Shown: positions 40,989 to 50,750, numbered from the stretch's first letter. The stretch: DNA of 64,000 nucleotides from Halonatronomonas betaini (GCF_015666175.1 NZ_JADPIE010000001.1:191741-255740); one strand, 5' to 3'. A program made the numbers and translations. The notes: a model not told the origin generated them from the letters alone.

Positions 40989-41086
40989 CCAATTAGAAAT
41001 TAATATATTTTGCTAACCTTTTTGATTTAATTTATTTAATTTATGATATAATTAGTTTTACTTATAGTTAAAAAAGGAGAGATAAT

Positions 41087-41734
41087 ATGTTATTGGAGAA
41101 GGCGAGAAAAGATCTGGTTAAGTATGGTATGAAATTAGTTGAACATGACCTTACTAAGGGAACTGGAGGCAATCTAAGCATCTATGATATAGAAGAAGGC
41201 TTAATGGCTATAACTCCTAGTGGTATTGCTTATAGTGATATGGAACCTCTTGATATTGTAATAATGAATTTGGATGGCGAAGTTGTTGAAGGGGATAAAA
41301 AGCCATCAAGTGAAGAGGCAATGCATCGATTTATATATAAAGAGAGGAGTAATATTAATGCTCTGGTCCATGCCCATTCGACATATGCTACCTCTCTTTC
41401 TTTACTAAGACAGTCATTACCTCCAGCTCACTATATGATAGCCCTGGCAGGTTATGATGTCCGCTGTGCCGAGTATGCTACCTATGGGACTGAGGAGCTG
41501 GCTAATAATGCAGTTAAGGCAATGGAAGGGCGTAATGCTGTACTCCTTGCCAACCATGGTCTTTTAGCTGGAGCCAGAGACCTTCCTAATGCTTTTAATA
41601 CAGCAGAAGAGGTTGAGTTTGTAGCTGAAGTTTACTGGCGAGCAAAGGCTATTGGTGAGCCAGTTATTTTACCAGAAGATGAGATGGCTTTGATGGAAGA
41701 GAAGTTTAAAAGTTATGGTCAGGTAAAAAAATAG
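41087..41734 (+). CDS. Class II aldolase, fuculose-phosphate-aldolase-like
   Basis: A zinc-dependent aldolase/adducin-family enzyme of 215 residues. The substrate and zinc segments are present: GTGGNLSIYD, ITPSGIAYSDM, the catalytic Glu region SSEEAMH, the zinc pair VHAHSTYATS, and ANHGLLAGA with the third His. Relatives cleave fuculose-1-phosphate, rhamnulose-1-phosphate or methylthioribulose-phosphate. No sugar kinase or isomerase is beside it, so the substrate is open. It precedes an unknown gene, 18 bp away, with which it may be cotranscribed. Confidence 0.88.
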   Translation: MLLEKARKDLVKYGMKLVEHDLTKGTGGNLSIYDIEEGLMAITPSGIAYSDMEPLDIVIMNLDGEVVEGDKKPSSEEAMHRFIYKERSNINALVHAHSTYATSLSLLRQSLPPAHYMIALAGYDVRCAEYATYGTEELANNAVKAMEGRNAVLLANHGLLAGARDLPNAFNTAEEVEFVAEVYWRAKAIGEPVILPEDEMALMEEKFKSYGQVKK

Positions 41735-41752
41735 TTAAGTGAGGCGGTTTAG

Positions 41753-42346
41753 ATGGCTGGTAAAATTAATAGTATAAATAATTTAGTTAATAATATAGTA
41801 TCCAGAAAGACTGCCGAAAATAGAAGAATTAATGAAGATAAAACTGATAGTGAAAATGGTTATAAAAAGAAAAGCGGAGATGCTATTGAAGTATCTGAGT
41901 TAGGTCAGAAGTTAAAAAAGTTATTAAATTATCTTGAAAAAGAGGCTAGTAGAAAGGAAAGAATTGGATTTCATTTTATCATGGAGGAGTTTATTAATAG
42001 GCCTGATTCCTATGATATTATAAACTTTGTTGATAGTCAGTTATATTTATTAGAAAATAGACTTGATTATTTAGTTGAAGCTCTAAATCAGGCTTATAAT
42101 TTAAAAAATGAAGGATTAAATCCTGTTCTCTGGTTAGGAATTTACTCCCGGTTGCTACAGGTTGAGATAGTCAATTTTATTTATGTTACATCATGGATCT
42201 TTAGGTATCAGGATCGGAATAAAAGAATCAAGAACCTTGTTGCTTACCTGGAAGAGGTCAGAAAAATTATTGATGAAAATAGCTTTAAGCCGATTAAATA
42301 CAGGGCAAAATTAATTTATGAGAGTGGTAAAGAATATATAGATTAG
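41753..42346 (+). CDS. Hypothetical protein (197 aa), possibly flagella-related
   Basis: I do not recognise this protein. It has no signal peptide or membrane segment. The first 60 residues are polar and Asn/Lys-rich, with KINSINNLVNNIV and DAIEVSELGQKLKKLL. This loosely recalls the N-terminus of FlgM anti-sigma factors (a D-x-I-E-S-x-x-x-K pattern), though the resemblance is weak and the rest is not FlgM. The remaining 140 residues are predicted helical, with Tyr, Leu and Ile. SD GAGGCGG precedes the ATG. Its stop overlaps the stop of the convergent symporter gene by four bases. The flagellar cluster begins 1.6 kb downstream. Confidence 0.6.
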   Translation: MAGKINSINNLVNNIVSRKTAENRRINEDKTDSENGYKKKSGDAIEVSELGQKLKKLLNYLEKEASRKERIGFHFIMEEFINRPDSYDIINFVDSQLYLLENRLDYLVEALNQAYNLKNEGLNPVLWLGIYSRLLQVEIVNFIYVTSWIFRYQDRNKRIKNLVAYLEEVRKIIDENSFKPIKYRAKLIYESGKEYID

Positions 42347-43689
42347 TCTTCTTTATATCCAAGGTAACAGAGGAATGAACCGGCAAAGACAATGGCTGCA
42401 AGATATGAGGTTCCATAGATACCTGTCTGTGTTACCTGATCTATATCTCCAATTAGAGCACCTGCTATTGAAAAATCAGCTCCTCCACTGACTAATAGTA
42501 GTGGCAAAATACCAATGGAGAGTAAAAAAGCTAATTTTAAGAAGAATCCCTGGATACCAAAAAATAGGCCCTCAATACTTACCTTCTTTTCTGATTGAAG
42601 TCTTGAGGCAAGCTCACTTAACATTGCCGGTGGAAATATAAAGGCTGCTCCTGATATAGGTATCCCGAATAAAAAGAAAATTATAAAACCAGCATTTTCT
42701 GGCAATAATCTACCAACTCTGGTTAATGCGAGGGATAAGATTATAAGAGCTACAAGAAAAGCTAAGAGAGGTTTTTTATAGCCGATTTTATTTGCCAGAC
42801 GATTTACAGGGTAAAAAGCGATTGCAGCACTACCAAATAGCAGGGCAGATGCTATTGTAATTGCAGTTGTGCCATACCCCATAATATCGACTACATAATA
42901 ATTTATTGAACCTCTTAGAGTATTGAATCCTAAAAAGAAGAGGGTTAGGCCGGCAAAATAAAATAAAGTCGAGCGCTTATTTATGATTAGCTTTAAGGCT
43001 TTTTTGATCTTGATCGAAGTTGAGGCTGGATTACTGTATTTTTTTTCATTGACCATGGCAATAGTTATGATTATCCCGATGATCATAATTGTTGAGAGCA
43101 GGATAACCATTCTTCTAATTCCTATTTCTTCATTACCCTGGCCAAAGACTACTATTAGCCAGCCTGGAAGAATCATAGCTATTGCAGTATAGAGCAATCT
43201 AAAGACCGACTGCCAGGTTGAAAGATTTAATCGATCAGTTTTATTCTGGGCCAGATCAGGTATGAGAGCATTATATGGAGCACCCACTATTGTATAGAAG
43301 ATAAAAAATAATGCTCCAATAATGGCCAGGTATATAAATCTAAATTGCTGGTCTGTTCCAGCTGGAGGATAAAAGAAAGCAACTGTAGTAATTGCTAGAG
43401 GTAACACTCCTGCTGCTAAATATGGAATTCTTCTACCAAATCGGGTTCTAGTTTTATCAGATAGGTAACCAATGGCTGGATCAGCGACCATATCTACGAA
43501 TCTGGAGAGAATTAGTGCTAGAGATATTAAAACTGGGGGTAATACTGGAGATAATTGAGAAGCTTCCGGTGGCAGATAATAATATAAGACCCACTGGGCA
43601 AATATTTGATCTACAACGGCATAGCTGACACCAATGCCATAGAATATCTGAGTTGATTTAGGCAGATTATTTTTTATATTATTATTCAA
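42343..43689 (-). CDS. GPH-family (glycoside-pentoside-hexuronide:cation) symporter
   Basis: A 12-helix MFS-type transporter of about 448 residues. The GPH motifs are clear: VDMVADPAIGYLSDKTRTRF followed by GRR, and the SYAVVDQIFAQWVLYYYLP start. Members import sugars such as melibiose, xylosides or glucuronides with H+ or Na+. The start is TTG 43689, 7 nt after AGGAGG on this strand; the longer frame reaching 43758 includes this SD. It stands between the unknown gene (convergent) and cheY (divergent) and has no sugar-enzyme neighbour other than the aldolase 600 bp away. Confidence 0.88.
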   Translation of the reverse strand: MNNNIKNNLPKSTQIFYGIGVSYAVVDQIFAQWVLYYYLPPEASQLSPVLPPVLISLALILSRFVDMVADPAIGYLSDKTRTRFGRRIPYLAAGVLPLAITTVAFFYPPAGTDQQFRFIYLAIIGALFFIFYTIVGAPYNALIPDLAQNKTDRLNLSTWQSVFRLLYTAIAMILPGWLIVVFGQGNEEIGIRRMVILLSTIMIIGIIITIAMVNEKKYSNPASTSIKIKKALKLIINKRSTLFYFAGLTLFFLGFNTLRGSINYYVVDIMGYGTTAITIASALLFGSAAIAFYPVNRLANKIGYKKPLLAFLVALIILSLALTRVGRLLPENAGFIIFFLFGIPISGAAFIFPPAMLSELASRLQSEKKVSIEGLFFGIQGFFLKLAFLLSIGILPLLLVSGGADFSIAGALIGDIDQVTQTGIYGTSYLAAIVFAGSFLCYLGYKED

Positions 43690-43988
43690 TTTAAATCCTC
43701 CTAAATGACTTATTTTCATAGAATATATAAATGTTTTAGCCTGATTATAAAATACCATATTAAATTATAATAAACAAGTTTTAAATATTAGGTCTAAATA
43801 TCTATGAATAAATATAAAATAGTTTATCTATAAACTTTTAATTATGGCTAAAAAATGGTATTATTATATCAGTTATATTGACTGTTATGTACTATGTTAT
43901 AAAAGTAATATATTGTATTTGTTTTAATAATTTTTGTAAGTTGTTTTTATGCATAACTTTAACTTTGAATCTGTCGGAGGTGATATCT
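43690..43988. promoter_or_regulatory. Divergent intergenic region upstream of cheY and the GPH gene
   Basis: About 299 bp of very AT-rich DNA without a gene. On the plus strand an extended -10, TG-T-TATAAA (43895-43903), may start cheY. Its TTGACT (43878-43883) is only 14 nt away, too close for a standard -35. On the minus strand TATAAT-like boxes occur near 43745-43768 but no convincing -35 was found. No sigma-28 (TAAA-N15-CCGATAT) promoter was seen. Confidence 0.35.
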
Positions 43989-44342
43989 TTGAAGACTGTG
44001 ATGATTGTTGATGATGCGGCTTTTATGAGGTTGAATTTAAGAAAGATATTAAAAGAAGACTATGAAATTATCGGAGAGGCTGAAAATGGGAGAGAAGCTG
44101 TTGAAAAATATCAGGATTTAAAACCAGATATAGTAACTATGGATATTACAATGCCTGAGATGGATGGTTTGGAGGCAATTAAAGCTATAAAGGATATAGA
44201 TCCAGCCGCCAATATTGTTGTTTGTAGTGCAATGGGTCAACAGAAAATGGTTATAGAAGCTATTGAAGCCGGTGCGAAAGATTTTATTGTTAAGCCATTT
44301 AAGAATGAGAGAGTAATAAATGCAGTTAAGAAAATCAGTTGA
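43989..44342 (+). CDS. cheY: CheY-like single-domain response regulator
   Basis: A 117-residue receiver domain with no output domain. The acidic pocket is in VMIVDDAAFMR, the phosphorylation Asp in VTMDITMPEMDG, the Thr/Ser switch in VVCSAMGQ and the Lys in FIVKPFKNE. Phospho-CheY would bind the switch proteins FliM and FliY, both encoded downstream with the matching N-terminal peptide. TTG 43989 is the start, 8 nt after GGAGG; the frame also runs upstream to 43878 without an SD. It lies 100 bp before flgB. Whether it is transcribed with the operon is unclear, since a second extended -10 lies before flgB. Confidence 0.9.
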   Translation: MKTVMIVDDAAFMRLNLRKILKEDYEIIGEAENGREAVEKYQDLKPDIVTMDITMPEMDGLEAIKAIKDIDPAANIVVCSAMGQQKMVIEAIEAGAKDFIVKPFKNERVINAVKKIS

Positions 44343-44405
44343 TTTAGCACTTCAGTCTTAATATAGCCTTCTTTTTCAATACTTATTACTATTTATCTAT
44401 ATTTT

Positions 44406-44414
44406 TGTTATAAT
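44406..44414 (+). promoter_or_regulatory. Extended -10 promoter element upstream of flgB
   Basis: TG-T-TATAAT (44406-44414) is a consensus extended -10, which needs only a weak -35 (TTACTA lies 17 nt upstream). It starts about 35 bp before flgB. It fits sigma-A control of the early flagellar operon. Confidence 0.45.
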
Positions 44415-44448
44415 AAGGGGTATCAGTTAAATTCTTAAGGTGGTGTTA

Positions 44449-44850
44449 GTGGATATGAATAGAGTAATGCAAATTCTTGAGCAGGGTATTGATGGAGCAA
44501 GCAGGAGACAGAACCACATTAGTAATAATATTGCAAACGCAGATACACCTGGATATAAGAGACAGGATATAGATTTTAAATCTGCTCTAAGAAAGTTGGC
44601 AGAACCTGGACAGGGGTTATCACTTTCTAAGACAAGAAATAATCATTTAGCCGGAAGGACAAAATCTAACTCCGGTCTTAATTATTTTAAAGAGAGGAAT
44701 ACGAGTTTTAGGGTTGATGGAGGTAATGTTGATATTGAACGTGAGATGGCCGAAATGGCTAAAAATAATGTTTATTTTGATACATTAGCTCAACAACTGG
44801 ATGCAGGTTTTAATCGGATACATAGTGTTTTAGATAGGAGCGGTGGTTAA
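44449..44850 (+). CDS. flgB: Flagellar proximal rod protein FlgB
   Basis: A rod subunit of the basal body, about 133 residues. It has the rod/hook N-terminal motif RQNHISNNIANADTPGYKRQ and a conserved C-terminal heptad region (NVDIEREMAEMAKNNVYFDT). First gene of the long flagellar operon. GTG 44449 is chosen, since AAGGTGG precedes it by 5 nt; GTG 44440 and ATG 44455 are alternatives. The stop overlaps the flgC leader. Confidence 0.94.
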   Translation: MDMNRVMQILEQGIDGASRRQNHISNNIANADTPGYKRQDIDFKSALRKLAEPGQGLSLSKTRNNHLAGRTKSNSGLNYFKERNTSFRVDGGNVDIEREMAEMAKNNVYFDTLAQQLDAGFNRIHSVLDRSGG

Positions 44851-44851
44851 T

Positions 44852-45298
44852 ATGTTTAATAATTTCAATATTAGTGCTTCAGGGTTAACTGCTCAGCGGA
44901 CAAGAATGGATGCTATCTCAGATAATATAGCAAATGTTAATACTACCAGAACACCAGACGGGGAACCATATCGCAGGAAGATGCCAGTTTTCAATGCAAG
45001 ACAGTCTGATGGTGGGTTTTCTAATATGTTTAGAAGCCGGATTGGCTTAGGTTCGACTTCTGAAAGGCAGGGTGTTGAAATTTCAGAGATTGCTGAAGAT
45101 CAAGCACCTTTTAAGACAGTTTATGATCCTGGTCATCCAGATGCCGATGAACAGGGGTATGTTGAGAAGCCTAATGTTAATATTACAATGGAAATGGTTG
45201 ATATGATAGATGCTTCAAGAGCTTATGAAGCAAATGTAACAGCACTTGATACCAGCAAGAATATGGCTATGAGAGCACTTGATATAGGTGGAAGTTAA
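44852..45298 (+). CDS. flgC: Flagellar proximal rod protein FlgC
   Basis: A 148-residue rod subunit. The N-terminal motif DAISDNIANVNTTRTPDG and the C-terminal YVEKPNVNITMEMVDMIDAS, then RAYEANVTALDT, are diagnostic. The ATG at 44852 directly follows the flgB stop and lies just after GGAGCGGTGG. It would assemble with FlgB, FlgF and FlgG in the rod. Confidence 0.95.
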   Translation: MFNNFNISASGLTAQRTRMDAISDNIANVNTTRTPDGEPYRRKMPVFNARQSDGGFSNMFRSRIGLGSTSERQGVEISEIAEDQAPFKTVYDPGHPDADEQGYVEKPNVNITMEMVDMIDASRAYEANVTALDTSKNMAMRALDIGGS

Positions 45299-45315
45299 TA
45301 AGGGGTGAAGAAATT

Positions 45316-45615
45316 TTGATTGAGCCAATTGGAAGTAATTTGAATATGTTGTCTTTAGATTCAAATAAGATCAATACAAGTAATCGGAATCCTTCTGATG
45401 ATTTTGGAGATTTAGTTAGGGACAATTTGCAGCAGGTAAATAACCTAGAAAAGAATGCAGATAATTTGACAACTCAATTTGCTTTAGGAGAAATTGATGA
45501 TATACATCAAGTAACTATAGCTACTGAGAAAGCTAGAATGGCCTTAAATATGACTCTAGGGGTTCAAAATAGACTTGTTCAAGCCTATGAAGAAGTCATG
45601 AGAATGCAGATATAA
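45316..45615 (+). CDS. fliE: Flagellar hook-basal body protein FliE
   Basis: A 99-residue adaptor between the MS ring and the rod. The family end is clear: IDDIHQVTIATEKARMALNM, then TLGVQNRLVQAYEEVMRMQI. The start is TTG 45316 behind AAGGGGTGAAG. It stands between flgC and fliF, as in other Firmicutes fla operons. Confidence 0.94.
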   Translation: MIEPIGSNLNMLSLDSNKINTSNRNPSDDFGDLVRDNLQQVNNLEKNADNLTTQFALGEIDDIHQVTIATEKARMALNMTLGVQNRLVQAYEEVMRMQI

Positions 45616-45634
45616 GAGAAAGAGGTAGTTTAAG

Positions 45635-47206
45635 ATGGTAGAGAAGCTGAAGGAGTACTTTAATCAGCTCAATGAATTAATAGGAAAACTTGATACTAAA
45701 GCCAAAGTGATTATTGGTATTGTGACAGGGGTTGTGCTAATTGGCCTCTTATTTTTAATTTTTAGTGGGACCGGGCATAATTATCAGCCATTATTTCAAC
45801 AGCTTTCCTCAGAGGATGCTAATGCTATTGTAGAAGAACTTGAAGCTAGAGGGGTCAGTTATAGGTTAGCTGATGGTGGCAGAACAATTATGGTACCTTC
45901 TGATGATGTACATAATATGCGACTGCAGATGGCTGGTGAAGGCCTGCCTCATCAGGGGTTGGTTGGATTTGAGATCTTTGATGACACCCAGTTTGGAACT
46001 ACTGACTTTGAAAGAAGAGTTAATCTTTACAGGGCAATGGGAGGAGAACTTTCCAGGTCTATTCAGAATATGAACTCTATTGAGTTTGCAAGAGTTCAGA
46101 TAACTGCACCTGAAGAGAGCCTTTTCATTGATGAAGAATCTCCTGCTAAGGCTTCTGTTATGCTTCAGCTTGAATCAGGTGTTAGACTAACTGATTCACA
46201 GGCTCGTGCAATAGGCAATCTGGTTGCAAGTAGTGTCCCGGATCTTTCACCTGAGAATGTAACTATTGTTGATACAGCAGGTAACCTTTTGACTCCTAAT
46301 TTTAGTGATGATGATTTTTCATCAAGGGAGATGACCTCGAACCAGAGAGAAACTGAACGAGATTATGAAGAAGAACTTAAAAGACGCCTAAGAACAATGT
46401 TAACCAGAATTTTAGGTCCAGATAATTTCACTGTTCAGGTTGCTGCTAGAATGAATTTTGATCAAAGGGAAAGAGAATCTGTTACATATTTACCGGTTGT
46501 AGATGATGAAGGAATTCCCAGGAGTACTCAGGAATTAAGAGAGGTTTATTACGGAGGTACTCCAGGTGAAGGTGGTGTACCAGGAACAGAAAGTAACATT
46601 CCTGGATATATGGAATTAGATGATATGGAAGATGATTATTATGAGCGGACTGATTCAGTTACAAATTACGAAATAAATGAGATTGTTGAGCGAGAAGTTT
46701 TTGCTCCAGGAGATTTAGAGAGGTTATCAGTATCTGTTATGGTAAACGATGAGATGCCAGAAGAAGATTTAATGATATTACAGGATGCTATTCAGGCTTC
46801 TGTAGGCTTTGATGGCGATAGAGGCGATTCAGTTAATGTTTCAAGCCTTGCATTTGATGATAGTCTGGAAGAAGAAATGGCCCAGGCTCGACAGGTTGAA
46901 GAAGAAGCTGAAAGGCAGAGACAACTTTTATATGCAGGTTTGATAGCTGGAATAATAATATTAACCCTGATAATTATCTTTATTTTAAGAAGAAGACTAA
47001 AAAAAGGTGAAGAAGCAGCCCTCCAGGGAAGTCAGGTTGATATGACAGTTGGAGACACTGAAGATGATGATATAGAACTACCAGCCCATGAGTTAAGTGA
47101 CGAAGAAAAGAAGATTAGAAAAATGAAAAGTGAGCTGGATGAGATGGTTGATGAACAGCCAGAGGAGATGGCAGAATTATTAAAGAGCTGGCTTTTAGAT
47201 GATTAA
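45635..47206 (+). CDS. fliF: Flagellar MS-ring protein FliF
   Basis: A 523-residue protein forming the ring in the cytoplasmic membrane. The order is a first membrane helix (VIIGIVTGVVLIGLLFLIFS), two ring-building domains (YQPLFQQLSSEDANAIVEEL, FARVQITAPEESLF), a second helix (LYAGLIAGIIILTLIIIFIL) and a cytosolic tail. The last residues, PEEMAELLKSWLLDD, are the FliG-binding peptide. SD AAAGAGGTAG precedes the ATG. Confidence 0.96.
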   Translation: MVEKLKEYFNQLNELIGKLDTKAKVIIGIVTGVVLIGLLFLIFSGTGHNYQPLFQQLSSEDANAIVEELEARGVSYRLADGGRTIMVPSDDVHNMRLQMAGEGLPHQGLVGFEIFDDTQFGTTDFERRVNLYRAMGGELSRSIQNMNSIEFARVQITAPEESLFIDEESPAKASVMLQLESGVRLTDSQARAIGNLVASSVPDLSPENVTIVDTAGNLLTPNFSDDDFSSREMTSNQRETERDYEEELKRRLRTMLTRILGPDNFTVQVAARMNFDQRERESVTYLPVVDDEGIPRSTQELREVYYGGTPGEGGVPGTESNIPGYMELDDMEDDYYERTDSVTNYEINEIVEREVFAPGDLERLSVSVMVNDEMPEEDLMILQDAIQASVGFDGDRGDSVNVSSLAFDDSLEEEMAQARQVEEEAERQRQLLYAGLIAGIIILTLIIIFILRRRLKKGEEAALQGSQVDMTVGDTEDDDIELPAHELSDEEKKIRKMKSELDEMVDEQPEEMAELLKSWLLDD

Positions 47207-47221
47207 GGAGGTGAGTAATGG

Positions 47222-48229
47222 ATGCCAAGAAGAGAAATGAGTGGAAGGAAGAAAGCAGCAATATTATTAGTTACACTGGGGCCAGATATATCTGCAAATA
47301 TATTCCAGCATTTATCTGATGATTTAATAGAAGAACTGACTCTAGAAATAGCTAATATGCAGAAAGTTGATTCTGAAATAAAAGATGAGGTAATCGAAGA
47401 ATTTTATCAACTGGCCAGGGCCCAGGATTATTTAGATCGTGGAGGCATTGAATATGCCCGTGATGTTTTAAATAAAGCTTTAGGCGAAGATAAAGCAAGG
47501 GATATTATCGGCAGATTAACAGCCACTCTCCAGGTAAGGCCATTTGATGCTATAAGGAAAACAGACCCTTCTCAACTTTTGAATTTTATTCAAGGAGAAC
47601 ACCCCCAGACTATTGCTTTGATTCTGGCTTATCTGGATCCTGATCATGCTTCTCAAGTTATGGCATCATTACCTCAGGAGATCCAAACATCAGTAGCTAA
47701 AAGAATTGCAATAATGGATAGAACTTCACCTGATATTATTAAAGAAGTTGAAGATGTTTTAGAGCAGAAATTATCATCTATAGTTACTAATGAATATGCC
47801 AGTGCTGGAGGAATTGAATCTATAGTGGACATTCTTAATCAGGTTGATCGTGGAACTGAAAAGAATATTTTAGATAAACTTGAAGAGAATGATCCTGAAT
47901 TAGCAGAAGAAATTAAAATGAGAATGTTTGTCTTTGAAGATATAACTGTACTGGATGATCAGGCTGTTCAACTTGTTCTTAGACAGGTTGATACAAATGA
48001 CTTGTCTCTTGCACTTAAAACTTCCAGCGATGAGGTTGAAGAGAAAATATTGTCCAATATGTCTAACCGGGCATCAGAGATGTTGAAAGAAGATATGGAA
48101 TTTATGGGGCCTGTTCGCCTTAGAGAGGTTGAAGATGCTCAGCAGCGTATTGTAAATGTGATCCGGGAGCTTGAAGAAAGTGGAGAAATTGTGATTGCCC
48201 GGGGTGGGGAGAGTGAAGTAATTGTCTAA
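47222..48229 (+). CDS. fliG: Flagellar motor switch protein FliG
   Basis: A 335-residue rotor protein that converts ion flow through MotA into torque. It has the N-terminal MSGRKKAAILLVTLGPD, the EHPQTIALILAYLDPD armadillo region, and the C-terminal charged torque helix FVFEDITVLDDQAVQLVLRQ, then VDTNDLSLALK. ATG 47222 is in frame. A second ATG at 47218 is closer to the SD GGAGGTGAG but opens only a short frame (see findings). Confidence 0.96.
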   Translation: MPRREMSGRKKAAILLVTLGPDISANIFQHLSDDLIEELTLEIANMQKVDSEIKDEVIEEFYQLARAQDYLDRGGIEYARDVLNKALGEDKARDIIGRLTATLQVRPFDAIRKTDPSQLLNFIQGEHPQTIALILAYLDPDHASQVMASLPQEIQTSVAKRIAIMDRTSPDIIKEVEDVLEQKLSSIVTNEYASAGGIESIVDILNQVDRGTEKNILDKLEENDPELAEEIKMRMFVFEDITVLDDQAVQLVLRQVDTNDLSLALKTSSDEVEEKILSNMSNRASEMLKEDMEFMGPVRLREVEDAQQRIVNVIRELEESGEIVIARGGESEVIV

Positions 48230-48995
48230 AGTAATTAAATCTTCTCAGATCACCGGCGAATATAAATTGAGTGATAAAAAGGCATTGGAGAAAAAAAGAA
48301 AGAAAGCTAAAAAAATGCGCCGTGAATTAGAAAACAAAAATGAGGAGATAAAATCAAAGAAAGAGGAGATTCTCTCCAGAGCAAGAAGTGAAGCTGAGGA
48401 AATAATAGCTGAAGCTCAGGAAGAAGCAGCCCTGATAATTGATAAGGCAAAGGACAAAAAGCAAGAAATTTATAATGAAGCCAAAAAAGAAGCTAAGGAT
48501 CTTGGTTATGAAGAGGGTTTTAGGGAAGGCCAAAGTTCAGGTGAAGAAATAATAAAGGATGAATTAAAGGTTCACCTTGATTCTTTACATAAAATCTTAG
48601 CTGATACTGAGAATAGGATTGAGAATGAACTTAATAGAATTCCTGTAAAAGTTGCTGATTTATCAATAAACATTGCTGAAAAAATTGTTCAGGCTAACCT
48701 TGACTTAAATCCAGATTTAATATTACCAATAGTTAAAGATTGTTTAAATCAGGTAGGGATCAGGCATAATCGTGTTGAAATAAGAGTGAATCCTGAACTT
48801 ATAGACATCATAACTGACATTATCGAAGATTATAGCGGTAAATTTGATCTTGAAATAATTGGAGACAGTAGCTTAGAACCAGGTGATTGCTTAATAGAAA
48901 CAGATTTTGGTGGCAAAGATGCCACATTGTCTAATAAGCTTAATCAGCTGAGGAAAGACCTGACTAAAGAGGTGGCAAATGGTGAAGCCACTTAA
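48222..48995 (+). CDS. fliH: Flagellar export ATPase regulator FliH
   Basis: A 257-residue stator-like regulator of FliI. A Lys/Glu-rich coiled coil fills residues 20-100 and a V-type ATPase E-subunit-like domain the C-terminus ([18 protein letters not shown] and [18 protein letters not shown]). The TTG start at 48222 lies within the end of fliG, behind GGGGAGAGTGA. Its end overlaps fliI. Confidence 0.92.
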   Translation: MSKVIKSSQITGEYKLSDKKALEKKRKKAKKMRRELENKNEEIKSKKEEILSRARSEAEEIIAEAQEEAALIIDKAKDKKQEIYNEAKKEAKDLGYEEGFREGQSSGEEIIKDELKVHLDSLHKILADTENRIENELNRIPVKVADLSINIAEKIVQANLDLNPDLILPIVKDCLNQVGIRHNRVEIRVNPELIDIITDIIEDYSGKFDLEIIGDSSLEPGDCLIETDFGGKDATLSNKLNQLRKDLTKEVANGEAT

Positions 48996-50292
48996 TTTTG
49001 AATTACTTAAAAGCAGGACAGATGAAGCAAATATTATTAGTAATTTTGGTTATATTACCAGAGTTGTTGGTTTAATAATTGAGTCTCAGGGTCCTGAAGT
49101 TAGTATCGGTGAATTATGTGAGGTTAGAAATAAAAATAAAACAATTAAAGCAGAAGTAGTTGGGTTTGAAGATAATAAAGTTTTGTTAATGCCAATTGGA
49201 GATATGGAGGGGATAAATCCAGGGGCCAGGGTTATGGCTACTGGGGAAAAACTTAAAGTTGAAGTTGGCGAAGAATTGCTCGGTCATGTCCTGGATGGTT
49301 TGGGGCGACCTCAGTCAAATAATTTAGGTGCACTAACTGATTTAGATGAAGTTCCTGTAAATAATACCCCGCCAGATCCATTAAATAGAGAGAGAATTTC
49401 AGATGCCTTAAGTCTTGGAATTAGGAGTATTGATGGTTTACTGACATGTGGTCGAGGTCAGAGAATAGGTATTTTTGCTGGTAGTGGCGTTGGTAAAAGT
49501 ACTCTTTTAGGAATGGCTGCCAGAAATACTGATGCCGATATAAATGTTATTGGACTTGTTGGAGAAAGAGGTAGAGAGGTAAGGGATTTCATTGAGAGAG
49601 ATCTTGGCAAAGAGGGTCTTAAAAGGTCTATAATAGTTGTTGCTACATCTGATCAACCTGCTTTAGTAAGGTATAAAGCTGCTCTTGTTAGCACAGCAAT
49701 TGCAGAGTATTTTAGGGATAAAGGAAAAGATGTTCTCTTGATGATGGATTCAGTCACTAGAGTTGCCATGGCTTTAAGAGAAGTTGGACTGGCAACTGGA
49801 GAGCCACCGGCAACTAGAGGATATCCCCCTTCTGTATTTGCTCAACTGCCTAAACTGCTGGAAAGGACTGGTGCAGGCTCTAATGGAACTATAACTGCAC
49901 TTTACACAGTATTAGTTGAAGGTGATGATTTTAATGAACCTGTTTCTGATACTGTTCGAGGTATCTTAGATGGACATATCGATTTATCCAGGGAACTGGC
50001 TTCAAGAAATCATTATCCAGCTATAGATGTTTTAAGTAGTGTTAGCAGGGTTATGCCAGATATTGCTGAAGAAGAACATATCCAGGCAGCTGGCCAATTA
50101 AAGAAAATGCTTGCTGATTACAGGGAAGCAGAAGATTTAATAAATATTGGTGCATATGAAAAGGGTAGTAATCCAGAAGTTGACCAGGCCATTGAAAAAA
50201 TAGATGTAATCAGAAACTATTTGCAACAGGATATTAATGAAAAAACTGATTTTAATTCTGCTGTTAATAGGTTAAAAGAAATTGTTAAATAG
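48979..50292 (+). CDS. fliI: Flagellum-specific export ATPase FliI
   Basis: A 437-residue F1-beta-like ATPase that energises flagellar protein export. Walker A is [18 protein letters not shown], Walker [11 protein letters not shown], and the Glu/Arg region [13 protein letters not shown] and [20 protein letters not shown] is conserved. Start ATG 48979 or GTG 48982 behind GAGGTGG; both give the same protein bar one residue. It acts with FliH and FliJ encoded on each side. Confidence 0.96.
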   Translation: MVKPLNFELLKSRTDEANIISNFGYITRVVGLIIESQGPEVSIGELCEVRNKNKTIKAEVVGFEDNKVLLMPIGDMEGINPGARVMATGEKLKVEVGEELLGHVLDGLGRPQSNNLGALTDLDEVPVNNTPPDPLNRERISDALSLGIRSIDGLLTCGRGQRIGIFAGSGVGKSTLLGMAARNTDADINVIGLVGERGREVRDFIERDLGKEGLKRSIIVVATSDQPALVRYKAALVSTAIAEYFRDKGKDVLLMMDSVTRVAMALREVGLATGEPPATRGYPPSVFAQLPKLLERTGAGSNGTITALYTVLVEGDDFNEPVSDTVRGILDGHIDLSRELASRNHYPAIDVLSSVSRVMPDIAEEEHIQAAGQLKKMLADYREAEDLINIGAYEKGSNPEVDQAIEKIDVIRNYLQQDINEKTDFNSAVNRLKEIVK

Positions 50293-50315
50293 TAAAATTT
50301 GTGAGGTGACCGGCT

Positions 50316-50750
50316 TTGAAAAATTTTGATTTTAAACTTGAAAAGGTTTTGAATGTAAGAGAAATTGAAGAAGATTTAGCTCAAAACGAGTTAATTAAAG
50401 CCCGTCATGAATCGAGAAAGATAGAAAAGAATCTAAACCATTTAAATGAAATTCAGAATGAAACTTATCAATTTTTAAGAAAAGATAATAATAATCCAGC
50501 TAAATCTTTACAGGCCAGACGCTATTTAAATATTAATCGTACAAAAATAAATAAAGCAAAGAGAAAGTTAAAAAAACAGGATGAAATTGTTGAAGAGAAA
50601 AGGGAAAAAGTTGTAGAGAAGACTCAAAACAGAAAGATGTTAGAAACTTTAAAGGAAAAGGCTGCTAATAAGTTTTATCGTGAATCACTTAAAAAAGAAC
50701 AGAAAGAATTAGATGAACTAGCAATCCAAATGTCAGAAAGTAGTATTTAA
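50316..50750 (+). CDS. fliJ: Flagellar export chaperone FliJ
   Basis: A 144-residue, fully helical coiled-coil protein starting FDFKLEKVLNVREIEEDLAQ, the typical FliJ opening. The high Lys, Glu and Arg content fits the export escort that links FliI to FlhA. The start is TTG 50316 behind GAGGTGA. Confidence 0.88.
   Translation: MKNFDFKLEKVLNVREIEEDLAQNELIKARHESRKIEKNLNHLNEIQNETYQFLRKDNNNPAKSLQARRYLNINRTKINKAKRKLKKQDEIVEEKREKVVEKTQNRKMLETLKEKAANKFYRESLKKEQKELDELAIQMSESSI

Noticed and set aside
43690-44448. Sigma-28-type promoter for the flagellar operon
   Set aside because: No TAAA-N15-CCGATAT-like sequence was found before cheY or flgB; only extended -10 sigma-A-like elements are visible.
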